Shown here piece after piece: positions 1-8,559 of a stretch of 64,000 bases of DNA; the stretch's first letter is position 1, and every line of letters starts with the position of its first letter. Where the stretch lies: the NCBI RefSeq assembly GCF_900109165.1, contig NZ_FNZF01000001.1, positions 425,376 to 489,375 on the forward strand, written 5' to 3'. Position numbers and translations under genes: made by a program. Under the pieces are notes generated by a model. It was given only the letters and a program-made list of their open reading frames with translations, searched no databases and was not told the DNA's origin. Source of the DNA: Bhargavaea ginsengi (GTDB lineage Bacteria > Bacillota > Bacilli > Bacillales_A > Planococcaceae).

Positions 1-631
1 TCACCCACCGGACAGCCGCAAACATGAGCGGAACAATCGTCATGGTGAGCACGGTGAGCAGCGGGCTCAGCGAAATCATGACGGCAAGTGTCCCGACAAG
101 CGTCAGAATGCTCGAGAACACCTGGATAAAGGAGTTGTTCAATGTCTGGCTGACGTTCTCGATATCGTTTGTCATCCGGCTCATCAGTTCTCCATGCTGC
201 CTGCGGTCGAAAAACTTCACCGGGAGCCGCTGGAAATGGCTGAACAGCCCGGTCCTCATCTTAAAGACCGCACGCTGGGAAATGCCGATCATCCAGAAAC
301 TCTGCAGGTACATCGCGACAGACAGTCCGGCGTAGACCGCAATCAGGATGATGACCATCCTTCCGAATCCGTCAAAGCGGCCCGCAACGATATACTCATC
401 CACGATATGGCCGACCAGATAAGGCCCCAGTATGGACAGTCCCGAACTCAGGGCAACAAGTACGAGCACCGTGATGAGAAGCGCACGCTGCTCATCGACA
501 AGACGCCAGATGCGCAGAAGCACATCCTTCCAATTGTTCGGACGCTCCCCCTTTTTTTCTTTCGGTTTCTTCAGGTCTTCCTTTGTGAGGATCGGCTCGT
601 AACCGAACGGCCTTCTGATGAAATCAAACAT
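1..631 (-). CDS. yfiC: ABC exporter half (YfiC-like), membrane domain, cut by window edge
   Basis: This reading frame runs open from an ATG at 631 to the window edge, giving about 210 residues. The start follows a GGGGAGGTGA ribosome binding site and overlaps the end of the upstream ABC gene by 8 nt. The protein has a charged N-terminus, two hydrophobic segments, and the intracellular-loop sequence FFDRRQHGELMSRMTNDIEN, which is typical of type IV ABC exporters. The nucleotide-binding domain lies outside the window. Together with the next gene it would form a heterodimeric multidrug-type exporter like the YfiB/YfiC pair. The substrate cannot be read from the sequence. The gene symbol is by resemblance only. 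Confidence 0.85.
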   Translation of the reverse strand, partial: MFDFIRRPFGYEPILTKEDLKKPKEKKGERPNNWKDVLLRIWRLVDEQRALLITVLVLVALSSGLSILGPYLVGHIVDEYIVAGRFDGFGRMVIILIAVYAGLSVAMYLQSFWMIGISQRAVFKMRTGLFSHFQRLPVKFFDRRQHGELMSRMTNDIENVSQTLNNSFIQVFSSILTLVGTLAVMISLSPLLTVLTMTIVPLMFAAVRWV

Positions 632-2354
632 CCCCGTTCACCTCCCCGGCATTCGTGCTCTGTGATTCGACGATCTGCCGGTACAGCTCCGACTGTGCAA
701 GCAGTTCCTGATGCGTGCCATAGCCTGACACGCGGCCTTCGTCAAGAAGGAGGATCCGGTCGGCGCCTGCCGCGGTCCCCACTTTCTGCGTGACGACCAG
801 CATCGTCGCCCGCTCTCCCTCAAGTGCTTCCCACAGGGCGTTCTCCGTCTTTACATCAAGCGCGGATGTGCTGTCATCCAGAATCAGGATTGACGGATGA
901 CGCACGAGCGCCCGGGCAATCGAGAGTCGCTGCTTCTGGCCTCCAGAAAGGTTGACCCCTTTCTGCCCGACCCGCGTCCCGTACTTTTCCGGGAAGCGCT
1001 CGACGGAGTCATGGATCTGGGCTTTCCGAGCCGCTTCCTCCAATTCATCCAACCCTGCTTCCGAATCCCCCCATCCGAGATTTTCATGGATCGAGCCGGT
1101 GAAGAGCATCGACTGCTGCGGAACATAGCCGATCGCATTGCGGAGATCCTTTAGCGGCCAATCCAGAATGTCCCGTCCGTCCAGCAGCACCCTGCCGGAC
1201 GTCGGTTCGAAAAATCTCGGGATCAGGTTCAGCAATGTCGACTTGCCGGAGCCAGTGGCTCCCATGATCGCAAGCTTTTCCCCCGGCCTCACGTGGAAAC
1301 TGATCCCGTGGAGGACGTCCTTTTCGGCGCCCTCATACGTAAAGGAGACGTTTTCGAAAAGGAGATCTCCGGCAGGCAGGCGTCCGCTCCCGCTCTCCTG
1401 CTCCTCGGTGCCGCCGTCGGCCAGAAGCACTTCTTCCATCCGCTCTGCGGATGCCTTGGCACGCGAGTACGCCACAATGATGAATGAGAACATCGAGAAC
1501 GAGCCGGTCATCCGTAGCGCGTAGTTGACAATGGCCACCACTTCACCGACTTCCGCTCCGCCTCCCCGGACTTCCTGCGCGCCAAATCAGAGCACGGCCA
1601 GCAAACTGATGTTCATGACGAAGAGCAGAAGCGGCAATATCAGCTCCATCAGGCGTACGGCCGAAACCGTATCCGAACGGAGTGCGCCCGCCACTTTGGA
1701 GAACCGGGACGATTCATACGTCCCCCTCAAGTACGCTTTCACCAGGCGCACCGCCTGAAGGTTTTCCTGAACGACCCGGTTCACACGGTCCAGACGGCGC
1801 TGGACACGGCCGAACATCGCCACCCCTTTCCTTACCATGAAGACGAGGAAGATGACGAGGAACGGCACGCCGATCATGAGAAACAGTGCAAGCTTCGGAT
1901 TCACGACAAAAGCCATGATGAGACTGCCTGCTGCGGCAAGCGGTGCCCGGAGCATAATCCTCAAACTCATATAAAGCACGTTCGACGTCATCGTGATGTC
2001 GCTTGTCATCCGCGTCAGAAGTCCCGACTGCGGAAAACGCAGGAATGTCGACATCGTGAACGACTGGATTTTCCTGAACATGGCAGCCCGCAGATCAAAT
2101 GCGAAACTGTGTGCCGCATGCGCCGCGAAAAACGAGTTCGTGATCCCCGAAGCGAATGCTGCGAGCGCGAGGCCCATCATGACAGCCCCCCATGTCCAGA
2201 CCGTTCCGGCATCTCCCGCGATAATACCGTCATCGATGATTTTTCCGATGACGAGCGGCTGGATCAGTTCGACCGCCAGCTCCACGAGCATGAGCAGGAG
2301 CGCGATGGCGATCGGCCATTTATAGGCTTTGGCATAAGAGAATACAGTTTTCAA
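624..2354 (-). pseudogene. yfiB: ABC exporter half (YfiB-like) with one in-frame TGA
   Basis: This is a type IV ABC exporter half: a membrane domain (2354 to about 1430) and an ATPase domain with Walker A GATGSGKST, signature LSGGQKQR and Walker B ILILDD. One TGA at 1587-1589 splits it, and the same frame continues on both sides with normal family sequence. The interrupted context reads AVL-stop-FGAQEV; relatives usually have Trp there, so TGG to TGA is the simplest change. The Walker B Glu is Asp and the H-loop His is Gln (VVTQK), as in the degenerate site of heterodimeric exporters. The TTG start at 2354 follows a TGGGGTGAA site; an upstream TTG at 2390 lacks one. Either the gene is broken, the TGA is read through, or it is a sequencing error. 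Confidence 0.8.
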
Positions 2355-2458
2355 AGTTTCACCCCAGATATCCTTCGCGTATCGAATCAACTGCTTCCTA
2401 TTATGCCATATTCCTCCCTGACCGGATAGGCACAGGGAGAATTTTCAGTCGATTGGTA

Positions 2459-2487
2459 TTGACAGGATATTACTCACATAGTATAGT
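2459..2487 (+). promoter_or_regulatory. sigma-A promoter of the GntR/ABC operon
   Basis: TTGACA at 2459-2464 and TATAGT at 2482-2487 are separated by exactly 17 nt. This is a near-consensus vegetative promoter about 45 nt upstream of the GntR start codon. Confidence 0.8.
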
Positions 2488-2506
2488 GCATTACAACAGT
2501 AATGTA
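2487..2506 (+). promoter_or_regulatory. operator-like palindrome at the operon start
   Basis: TGCATTAC and GTAATGTA flank a 4-nt spacer, matching in 7 of 8 positions. The palindrome begins at the last base of the -10 element and covers the expected transcription start, where a repressor would block initiation. It is probably the binding site of the adjacent GntR protein; that assignment is inference from position and symmetry. Confidence 0.6.
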
Positions 2507-2529
2507 CCTAGTCACCTGGAGGTGAGTCC

Positions 2530-2904
2530 ATGCCGATCAATCCGGAAAGCGGCACCCCGATCTACCTGCAGATTGCGGACTGGATAGAAGACGGCATCCT
2601 GACCGGCCTCTTCCAAGAAGATGAAAAAGTCTTTTCCCAGTACCAGCTTGCCGAACAATACCGCATCAATCCAGCCACAGCCGCGAAAGGCCTGTCAATG
2701 CTGGCGGACCAGGGAATTCTTTATAAAAAGCGCGGACTCGGCATGTTCGTCTCCCCGGATGCCCGGAAAATCATTTTCACCAGGCGCTGGAACGGTGTCC
2801 TGCAGGAAAAGGTCCGGGATGCGATCACTGAGGCGCGTCTGCTGGGACTGACTGAAGTAGAGCTGATTACTATGATCAGGGAAGAAATGGGGGGAGAAAA
2901 ATGA
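2530..2904 (+). CDS. GntR-family regulator, YtrA subfamily
   Basis: This 124-residue protein has an N-terminal winged helix of the GntR type (about residues 5-75, starting NPESGTPIYLQIADWIEDGI) and only a short helical tail. That short tail is the mark of the YtrA subfamily, which represses linked ABC transporter operons. The start has a GGAGGTGAG site 6 nt upstream. The stop overlaps the start of the ABC ATPase gene (ATGATGG). A palindrome sits on the promoter just upstream. In B. subtilis the YtrA operon responds to cell-wall-active antibiotics; whether this one does is unknown. Confidence 0.9.
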   Translation: MPINPESGTPIYLQIADWIEDGILTGLFQEDEKVFSQYQLAEQYRINPATAAKGLSMLADQGILYKKRGLGMFVSPDARKIIFTRRWNGVLQEKVRDAITEARLLGLTEVELITMIREEMGGEK

Positions 2905-3809
2905 TGGAAGTGACGTTTCAGCAGGTGGTCAGGCAGTATGGAAAAACAGAGGCGCTCAGCGGCCTGACGCTTAATCTGGACGGCGATAAAATCATCGGCA
3001 TACTCGGTCGGAATGGAGCCGGAAAATCCACTGCACTGCAGATTGCGGCCGGCCACCTGAAACCATCCGGCGGTAAGGTGAGCATATTCGGTGAGAACCC
3101 GTTCAACTCGCTCTTCGCTTCGGCGAATACGCTCCTGGTCCATGAGGGGATGTCCTTTCCCCCGGCGCTCCGCCTCAATGCCATCCTCGGAGAGATGGAG
3201 CGTGCGTACCCCTCCTTCGACAAAAAGCTCGCACGGAGTCTTCTGGAACATTTCGGCATCCCGGATAATGCGTTTCATATCCAGCTCTCCAAAGGAATGA
3301 AAAACACGTTCAATATGGTAGCGGGGATTGCCGCGCGGACACCGCTTACGATGTTTGATGAACCGCTGAACGGAATGGATGCAGGAGTGAGGAGCGACCT
3401 GCTTCAGGTGCTCCTGAAAGATTACATCGCCCGCCCGAGGATGATTCTATTGTCGGGCCATCAGCTGGAGGGCATGGAAGATCTGTTCGAGGAAGTCGTC
3501 ATCCTGCACCAAGGCCGTCTCCTTCACCATGGCAATGCCGACGAATTCAAAGAAGGCTTTGCCCGCATCAGCGGCCCTGCGTCCGAAGTGCGGCGGGCCG
3601 CGTCAAAGGTACAGGTGCTGGAGCTTCATGAAACACTGCCCGGCATGGCGGAGGCGATCATTATGGTCCAGCCGGGAACCACATTATTTATGAATGAAGG
3701 ATCCGGGCTTAAGAGCACTTCCGTATCTCTCGGCGACGCCTATGTCGCCATGACCCGAAAGAAAGGAGGAATCGACCGTGTCTACGCTGACGCAACCGAC
3801 AGCAGGTAA
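2901..3809 (+). CDS. ABC transporter ATP-binding protein (YtrB-like)
   Basis: This 302-residue ATPase has Walker A GRNGAGKST near residue 37, signature LSKGMKN, and Walker B LTMFDEP. It continues with about 90 residues after the core, as in ATPases of ABC-2-type exporters. It overlaps the GntR gene by 4 nt and the following membrane gene by 32 nt, so the operon is translationally coupled. The module GntR, ATPase, membrane protein, membrane protein resembles the Ytr systems that protect the envelope. The cargo is unknown. Confidence 0.9.
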   Translation: MMEVTFQQVVRQYGKTEALSGLTLNLDGDKIIGILGRNGAGKSTALQIAAGHLKPSGGKVSIFGENPFNSLFASANTLLVHEGMSFPPALRLNAILGEMERAYPSFDKKLARSLLEHFGIPDNAFHIQLSKGMKNTFNMVAGIAARTPLTMFDEPLNGMDAGVRSDLLQVLLKDYIARPRMILLSGHQLEGMEDLFEEVVILHQGRLLHHGNADEFKEGFARISGPASEVRRAASKVQVLELHETLPGMAEAIIMVQPGTTLFMNEGSGLKSTSVSLGDAYVAMTRKKGGIDRVYADATDSR

Positions 3810-4506
3810 CGCCGTAATAAATCAGTTCATGCGCAATCTGTTCGGCCGCTCCGGCATTTTGGGGTCGCTTCTGGCTCTGCAGGTCATTGGCATCGCCCTG
3901 TCCTTTTTCGGAGGCAACGGTTTCGGGACCAGTGACGGACAGATCTCCATTAACGTGGTCGATTACTCGGCCAATCCGGTCATCGGGCTGACACTCCTGT
4001 GGGCACTCATCTCCCCTCTTTACTTGAGCGGCCGCGACTCGCTGCAGACAGATCTCACATTTCCCGGAAGCCGGACAATACGGCACACCGGGAATGTCCT
4101 GTATCTTTCAGCGCTCGTGCTCGCAGGCTCACTCGTTGCAACACTTGCCCATATGGCTTCGGTATTATTTACCGTCATTTCTGACCGTCCGCTTATCATG
4201 CCGGAAGGCGGCACAGCCCACTATGCCTCGTTGTTTGCTGTTCTTACCGGCTACTGCCTTTTGCTTGCAGCGCTCAGCTATTTTGCAGGAACTTTATTCA
4301 GTGTTTCGCGCATTGCCGCCTTTGCCCTGTTTGCGCTGGTCATGATTTTACTCAGGGTGACAGCATTGAATGAACTGCTTGCCGCCATCATCCGGTTTGC
4401 CGGAGAGGGTCCGGCATCGATGATCCTTCTCATATGCCTTCTGATTTCCGCGTTCCTCTTCCTGGCAGCGATGGCCGCCGGAAGCCGGCAGGAGGTGAGA
4501 GCATGA
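3778..4506 (+). CDS. ABC-2-type membrane protein
   Basis: This 242-residue protein starts at GTG 3778, after a GAAAGGAGG site, inside the end of the ATPase gene. It has about six hydrophobic segments, for example around residues 27-45, 66-80, 102-125, 150-172, 178-195 and 210-232. There is no catalytic motif. Position and topology fit the permease of the ATPase encoded just before it. The short loops give no hint of substrate. Its stop overlaps the next start as ATGA. Confidence 0.75.
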   Translation: MSTLTQPTAGNAVINQFMRNLFGRSGILGSLLALQVIGIALSFFGGNGFGTSDGQISINVVDYSANPVIGLTLLWALISPLYLSGRDSLQTDLTFPGSRTIRHTGNVLYLSALVLAGSLVATLAHMASVLFTVISDRPLIMPEGGTAHYASLFAVLTGYCLLLAALSYFAGTLFSVSRIAAFALFALVMILLRVTALNELLAAIIRFAGEGPASMILLICLLISAFLFLAAMAAGSRQEVRA

Positions 4507-5174
4507 TCGGACTTGCCGTTTTGCCCGTCATGCTTCTCATCCTGTTCCTGATTTTGGCGTTCCGGTGGCGGTACCCCGTCGCAGAAGGCCGGACGGTCCT
4601 CAGGCTGTTCGGCGCACTGATTGCCATTCTTGCCGTTCTCGCAGTGGTGGCGCAATTTGTCCGTCCCGAAGCGGACAGCTTTCCTTATGTCGGTGAGGAT
4701 GCCGCCGGCGAACTGGATGACATCTATGGAAAAGTGATCATCGATGAAAATCCGGATGCGGTACCTGAAGATCAGATTCTCATCCGGAAGACGTTCAAAA
4801 TTGGAGACGGAACCCTGACGCTCCGCACCATAGAAACGGCGGATGAGATGTCCTATATCCAGGCAGTCATACGGTCCCACAAATCGGAAGATGCAAGTCT
4901 CACCATTTTCCGACCCGCATTGATCGCGAACGGGTATGATTTAACGGATGTCCTTCCCCTCCCCGAGGCGGACATTTCTCCGGATGGACAGATTCTCACG
5001 CTTGGCTCTCCGCTTCTTGAGTTGACCATCAATCAGATCAGCGGACCGGACCTTCCGCCCTTCTCAAAAAATGACGGCTACTCCAGCTATCACAGGTTGC
5101 CGATTTATCTGATCACGATTCCTGAAGGCACCGAAGTAAAGACAGAAGGCCCGATCGACCTAATCGAAATCTGA
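4503..5174 (+). CDS. membrane-anchored protein of the GntR/ABC operon
   Basis: I do not recognise a named family. The 223-residue protein begins at ATG 4503 with a GGAGGTGAG site and a 4-nt overlap with the permease. It has two hydrophobic helices at residues 2-20 and about 33-54. The remaining 165 residues are soluble and acidic, and should face outside. It is the last gene before a strong terminator and is probably an accessory or sensor subunit of the transporter. That role is inferred from the operon alone. Confidence 0.65.
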   Translation: MIGLAVLPVMLLILFLILAFRWRYPVAEGRTVLRLFGALIAILAVLAVVAQFVRPEADSFPYVGEDAAGELDDIYGKVIIDENPDAVPEDQILIRKTFKIGDGTLTLRTIETADEMSYIQAVIRSHKSEDASLTIFRPALIANGYDLTDVLPLPEADISPDGQILTLGSPLLELTINQISGPDLPPFSKNDGYSSYHRLPIYLITIPEGTEVKTEGPIDLIEI

Positions 5175-5176
5175 GA

Positions 5177-5210
5177 AGCCCTCCCCCTGCACCGGTGCAG
5201 GGGGAGGGCT
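5177..5210. terminator. bidirectional terminator
   Basis: This is a perfect 34-nt palindrome (AGCCCTCCCCCTGCACC and its complement) between two converging genes. The stem is very GC-rich. The flanking T tracts are short, so termination strength is inferred from stem stability. Confidence 0.75.
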
Positions 5211-5228
5211 CATTGTTTACTCCGGCCA

Positions 5229-6155
5229 TCACATTGTCTTCGGAGGCTCCGCCTCGACCTTGGACGCTTTGCTGCCTGCGACTGACAGCCAGACGACGCC
5301 AATCAGCATGACAGCCGTTCCGGCGAACTGCCACTGCCCAAGCAGCTGGCCGAACCAGAAGATAGAGACAACCATGGCCGTCAACGGTTCGAAGCTGGAA
5401 AGGACGCTTGTTTCGACCGGCGAGATATATTTCGTACTGCCGAGCAGCATGATAAATCCGGCCGTCGCAAACACGATAATCATGAGAATCATGACTAGCG
5501 CAATAGGATCGAAAAGTAGCGGGATCATCCGGAATACGGCAAGCGGCTGTGTGAAGAACAGGCCCGTCCCCCCGATCACCATGGCCCAGGAGACTATCTG
5601 GATAACCCCGTATTCATGCATGAGACGTGCGGGATATAGTGTGTAGAATGCAAACGTGAATCCCAGGGTCACCCCCCAGGCGAGCGCTGATCTGGACACT
5701 TCGAGTGAAGACAGGGAACCGTTTGTCAGCAGCAGGACGAGCCCCGCGAGCGTCACTGTGATACCGAGAACCTGGTAGACCGGCGGCCATCTTCTTTGGC
5801 TGAATGTGACGAAGGCAATCACGAAGATCGGTGCCAGGAACTGCAGAAGTGTCGCGATGACCGCGTTGCTCTCCTCGATCGTCTTCAGGAAGGTGTATTG
5901 GACGCCAAGCATTCCAACAATGCCAAAGATGACGAGCTGACGCGCCCAAGCTTTCTGACGCCATACAAGACCGATCCTTTTTCCTTGTGATCGTAAAATC
6001 AGGAGGAGCACCGCACCGGCGAGCAGCAGGCGCAACACGATGAACGGGGCGACCTCGATCGGCCTCTCCGCGAGCAGCCACTCCATCATCGGACCGGTCG
6101 CCCCCCATAGCATTGCCCCGATCACGATCATGGCTATTCCTTTTATGCGTTGCAT
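5229..6155 (-). CDS. EamA/DMT-family membrane transporter
   Basis: This 308-residue protein has about ten hydrophobic helices in two similar halves, as in EamA drug/metabolite exporters. It begins IKGIAMIVIGAMLWGATGPM. The chosen start at 6155 has an AAGGAGGG site 6 nt upstream; the longer reading from 6173 would translate that ribosome binding site. It stands alone between a terminator and a divergent gene. The family covers exporters of amino acids and metabolites, and this sequence does not reveal the substrate. Confidence 0.85.
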   Translation of the reverse strand: MQRIKGIAMIVIGAMLWGATGPMMEWLLAERPIEVAPFIVLRLLLAGAVLLLILRSQGKRIGLVWRQKAWARQLVIFGIVGMLGVQYTFLKTIEESNAVIATLLQFLAPIFVIAFVTFSQRRWPPVYQVLGITVTLAGLVLLLTNGSLSSLEVSRSALAWGVTLGFTFAFYTLYPARLMHEYGVIQIVSWAMVIGGTGLFFTQPLAVFRMIPLLFDPIALVMILMIIVFATAGFIMLLGSTKYISPVETSVLSSFEPLTAMVVSIFWFGQLLGQWQFAGTAVMLIGVVWLSVAGSKASKVEAEPPKTM

Positions 6156-6374
6156 CCGCGGCCCTCCTTCCATTTTTCATGATTCGTTTTCGGCTTCATT
6201 TATTCTACACAAAATCCATATATGCGAAAGACTTATATGTTTCTCTTCCCTCTCTGGACTCATTTCGTCCCCAAAGACCCGGACTTTTGCAGGAAAATGC
6301 CGGAAAAAGGATGCCTCTTCGTGCGGTATCCTGTATATTGGATGAAAATAACCTGCTATTCAGGAGGTCGGAGC

Positions 6375-8066
6375 GTGTTGAAGGACAACCATCAGCTTGA
6401 GGAAAGCACAGCCACTTTTCCGCAGGAAAGCGCCTATGAAAGCCTGCTCGGAGGTCTGGACAAGAAATTCATGATCTACAAGATCGATGCGGAAGGACTC
6501 ATTCTGGAAGCCAATACCAGATTTCTTGATAAAAGCGGTTGGACACCGAAACGCGTACTCGGAAAGCCCTTTCGCCTGATGTTCCCGGATACACGCGACG
6601 GCAAGGCAGAGGTTTTGAAAATCTGGCGCCGGATCCGGGCCGGCCGGCCTTGGCAAGGTGATGTGGAACAGGTCACGAAAGACGGCAGCCCCTACCATGT
6701 CATGCTGACTGCTCTGCCCGTCTTCTCGAACGGCAGCCTTCTTTATACAATCATGCTGGGGACGGACCGGACGGAAGAAAGAGAAGTCCAGAGAAAGCTT
6801 GAAGAAATTGCCTATATCGACCCCGATACCGGTCTCATGAACCGCCATAAGCTATCGGATGAGGCGGAACGACTCATCTCGGAAGACCGGCACTTTACTT
6901 TTGTTTACCTTTCCATCGAAAACTTCCATACCCTCATCGAACCGGGCGACCAGGATGCGGAAAAGCGTATTCTGCAGGAATTTGTCCGCAGCATGAAGAT
7001 TTATTTCCGAAATAGCCTGTTCGCCCGGATTGGCATGAATGAATTTGCTGTCCTTACCCCACTCGGAAGCTGGTTTGCAGAAGGGTTCCTGAGCTTCCTG
7101 GATGAGCATCCGATCCGCTCGGAACTGACAGGTCTCCAAGTACGTGTGAGCGGAGGCATCGCAAAGTTCCCTGATGATCAGCAATCGTTCAAGCATCTTC
7201 TGAGCGCTTCATCGATGGCGCGCCACCGTGTCCGGATGGAAGGCGGCGGCCTGATCGCTTCCCTGCCAAAATCCGAGCAGCGCGCCGTTGCCCGGAAGCT
7301 ACGTATCGAGCAAAAGCTTCCCCAGGCGCTCAGGGAAAAGACGATTAAACCCGTTTTCCAGCCCCAGGTTGATATGAAAACCGGCAAAATCATCGCTGCT
7401 GAAGCCCTCGTACGATGGGAGGACCGGGATCTGGGTACCGTGAGTCCGGCTGAACTGATTCCGGTCGCGGAAGACTGCGGATTGATCGGCGCACTCGGAG
7501 AGCTCATGATTGAAGCGGCCTGCCGGCAGGCCGTCGCCTGGCAGCAGGAAGGGTTCAGTGTCCGTGTCAGCTGTAACTCGTCTGTCCGGGAATTCCGAAA
7601 TGGCGGCATGACTTCGAGGGTCCGGGATATCCTGGATCGGACCGGCTGCCCATCCTCCCTGCTGGAACTCGAAATCACCGAACGCTTCGCCTTTGAAGCC
7701 GAAGCCGAGGAGGCCATTATGCATCAGCTTAAGGCTTTGCAGCAGGAAGGCATCTCATTGGCACTGGATGATTTCGGGACAGGTTCAGCCTCTTTCCGCT
7801 ATATGCAGACCGTTCCCCTCTCCAAAATCAAGATCGGACAAGAGTTCATCGCCTCCTTCCCGACCAACGAACAGGTCGGCAGAATTGTCGATGGCCTGGT
7901 CCATTTCGGACATTCCCTCGGGATGATTGTCGTTGCCGAAGGCGTCGAGGATGAAATGGTGTGGAAAGCACTTGATAGAAGTGGCTGTGATGCAGTACAG
8001 GGCTTTTTCACCGGACGGCCGATGACCGCCGCCCAGCTGACAGAGCAACTGCAGGCCCGGCGATAA
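6375..8066 (+). CDS. PAS / degenerate GGDEF / EAL signalling protein
   Basis: This 563-residue protein has a PAS domain (about residues 20-140), a GGDEF domain (about 145-300) and an EAL domain (about 315-555). The GGDEF signature is GMNEF (codons 7032-7046), so cyclic-di-GMP synthesis is unlikely. The EAL motif (7401-7409), the EITE Glu, DDFGTG, AEGVE and the QGF Gln are present, which fits an active cyclic-di-GMP phosphodiesterase. The KID motif reads KIG, keeping the catalytic Lys. The GTG start at 6375 has AGGAGG 7 nt upstream; the longer frame from 6222 has no such site. There are no membrane helices, so it is probably a cytoplasmic sensor. Confidence 0.85.
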   Translation: MLKDNHQLEESTATFPQESAYESLLGGLDKKFMIYKIDAEGLILEANTRFLDKSGWTPKRVLGKPFRLMFPDTRDGKAEVLKIWRRIRAGRPWQGDVEQVTKDGSPYHVMLTALPVFSNGSLLYTIMLGTDRTEEREVQRKLEEIAYIDPDTGLMNRHKLSDEAERLISEDRHFTFVYLSIENFHTLIEPGDQDAEKRILQEFVRSMKIYFRNSLFARIGMNEFAVLTPLGSWFAEGFLSFLDEHPIRSELTGLQVRVSGGIAKFPDDQQSFKHLLSASSMARHRVRMEGGGLIASLPKSEQRAVARKLRIEQKLPQALREKTIKPVFQPQVDMKTGKIIAAEALVRWEDRDLGTVSPAELIPVAEDCGLIGALGELMIEAACRQAVAWQQEGFSVRVSCNSSVREFRNGGMTSRVRDILDRTGCPSSLLELEITERFAFEAEAEEAIMHQLKALQQEGISLALDDFGTGSASFRYMQTVPLSKIKIGQEFIASFPTNEQVGRIVDGLVHFGHSLGMIVVAEGVEDEMVWKALDRSGCDAVQGFFTGRPMTAAQLTEQLQARR

Positions 8067-8079
8067 CCCAACAATATTT

Positions 8080-8112
8080 AAAACCGCCTCCGGATTTTTC
8101 CGGGGCGGTTTT
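8080..8112. terminator. bidirectional terminator
   Basis: AAAACCGCC and GGCGGTTTT form a stem that extends inward with CCGG/CCGG around one bulged T. T tracts on both sides allow it to serve the phosphodiesterase gene and the converging exporter gene. Confidence 0.8.
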
Positions 8113-8559
8113 CTACTTTTCTGTGGACTTCTTTTTGAAGATCATCTGAATGATCACTTCCGCAAACACCAGGCCCATCGCGATCGAGCCTGAGATCATC
8201 AGGACTTCCATCGCGTAGACAGTAGCAGCATCATAACTTTTCTCCATGACATTGCGCATTGTATTATAGGCCGTCCCGCCCGGAACAAGCGGAATGATTC
8301 CGGCGACACTAAAGATGATCATGGGGGTCCGGTACCATTTGGAAAACAGATGGGCGACAACCGCGACTGCAAATGCCCCAAGGAAAGATGCTTTAACCGC
8401 ATCCCCTTCAAGCAGCAGGTCCCGTGAGGCGAGGAATACCAGCCATCCGACCGCTCCGACGAATCCACAATGCAGCAGCCGTTTCCTTGGAGAGTTGAAG
8501 ATGACGCCGAACATCGCTGATGCGAGAAAGCTGAACACTCCATGGATCACGTAAGTCAC
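8113..8559 (-). CDS. ThrE-type exporter small subunit (YjjB-like)
   Basis: This 148-residue protein has four to five hydrophobic helices and the sequence GIIPLVPGGTAYNTMRNVM, characteristic of the C-terminal half of threonine/serine exporters. It starts at GTG 8559, overlapping the stop of the partner gene (GTGA), behind a GGGGGTGGGG site. In Corynebacterium ThrE both halves are one protein; here and in many bacilli they are split. It should work with the partner as an efflux permease for small amino or organic acids. The exact substrate is not readable. Confidence 0.85.
   Translation of the reverse strand: MTYVIHGVFSFLASAMFGVIFNSPRKRLLHCGFVGAVGWLVFLASRDLLLEGDAVKASFLGAFAVAVVAHLFSKWYRTPMIIFSVAGIIPLVPGGTAYNTMRNVMEKSYDAATVYAMEVLMISGSIAMGLVFAEVIIQMIFKKKSTEK

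Noticed and set aside
6222-6374. Extra N-terminal 51 residues on the GGDEF/EAL protein
   Set aside because: The stretch has no ribosome site and looks non-coding; a clear AGGAGG precedes the GTG at 6375.
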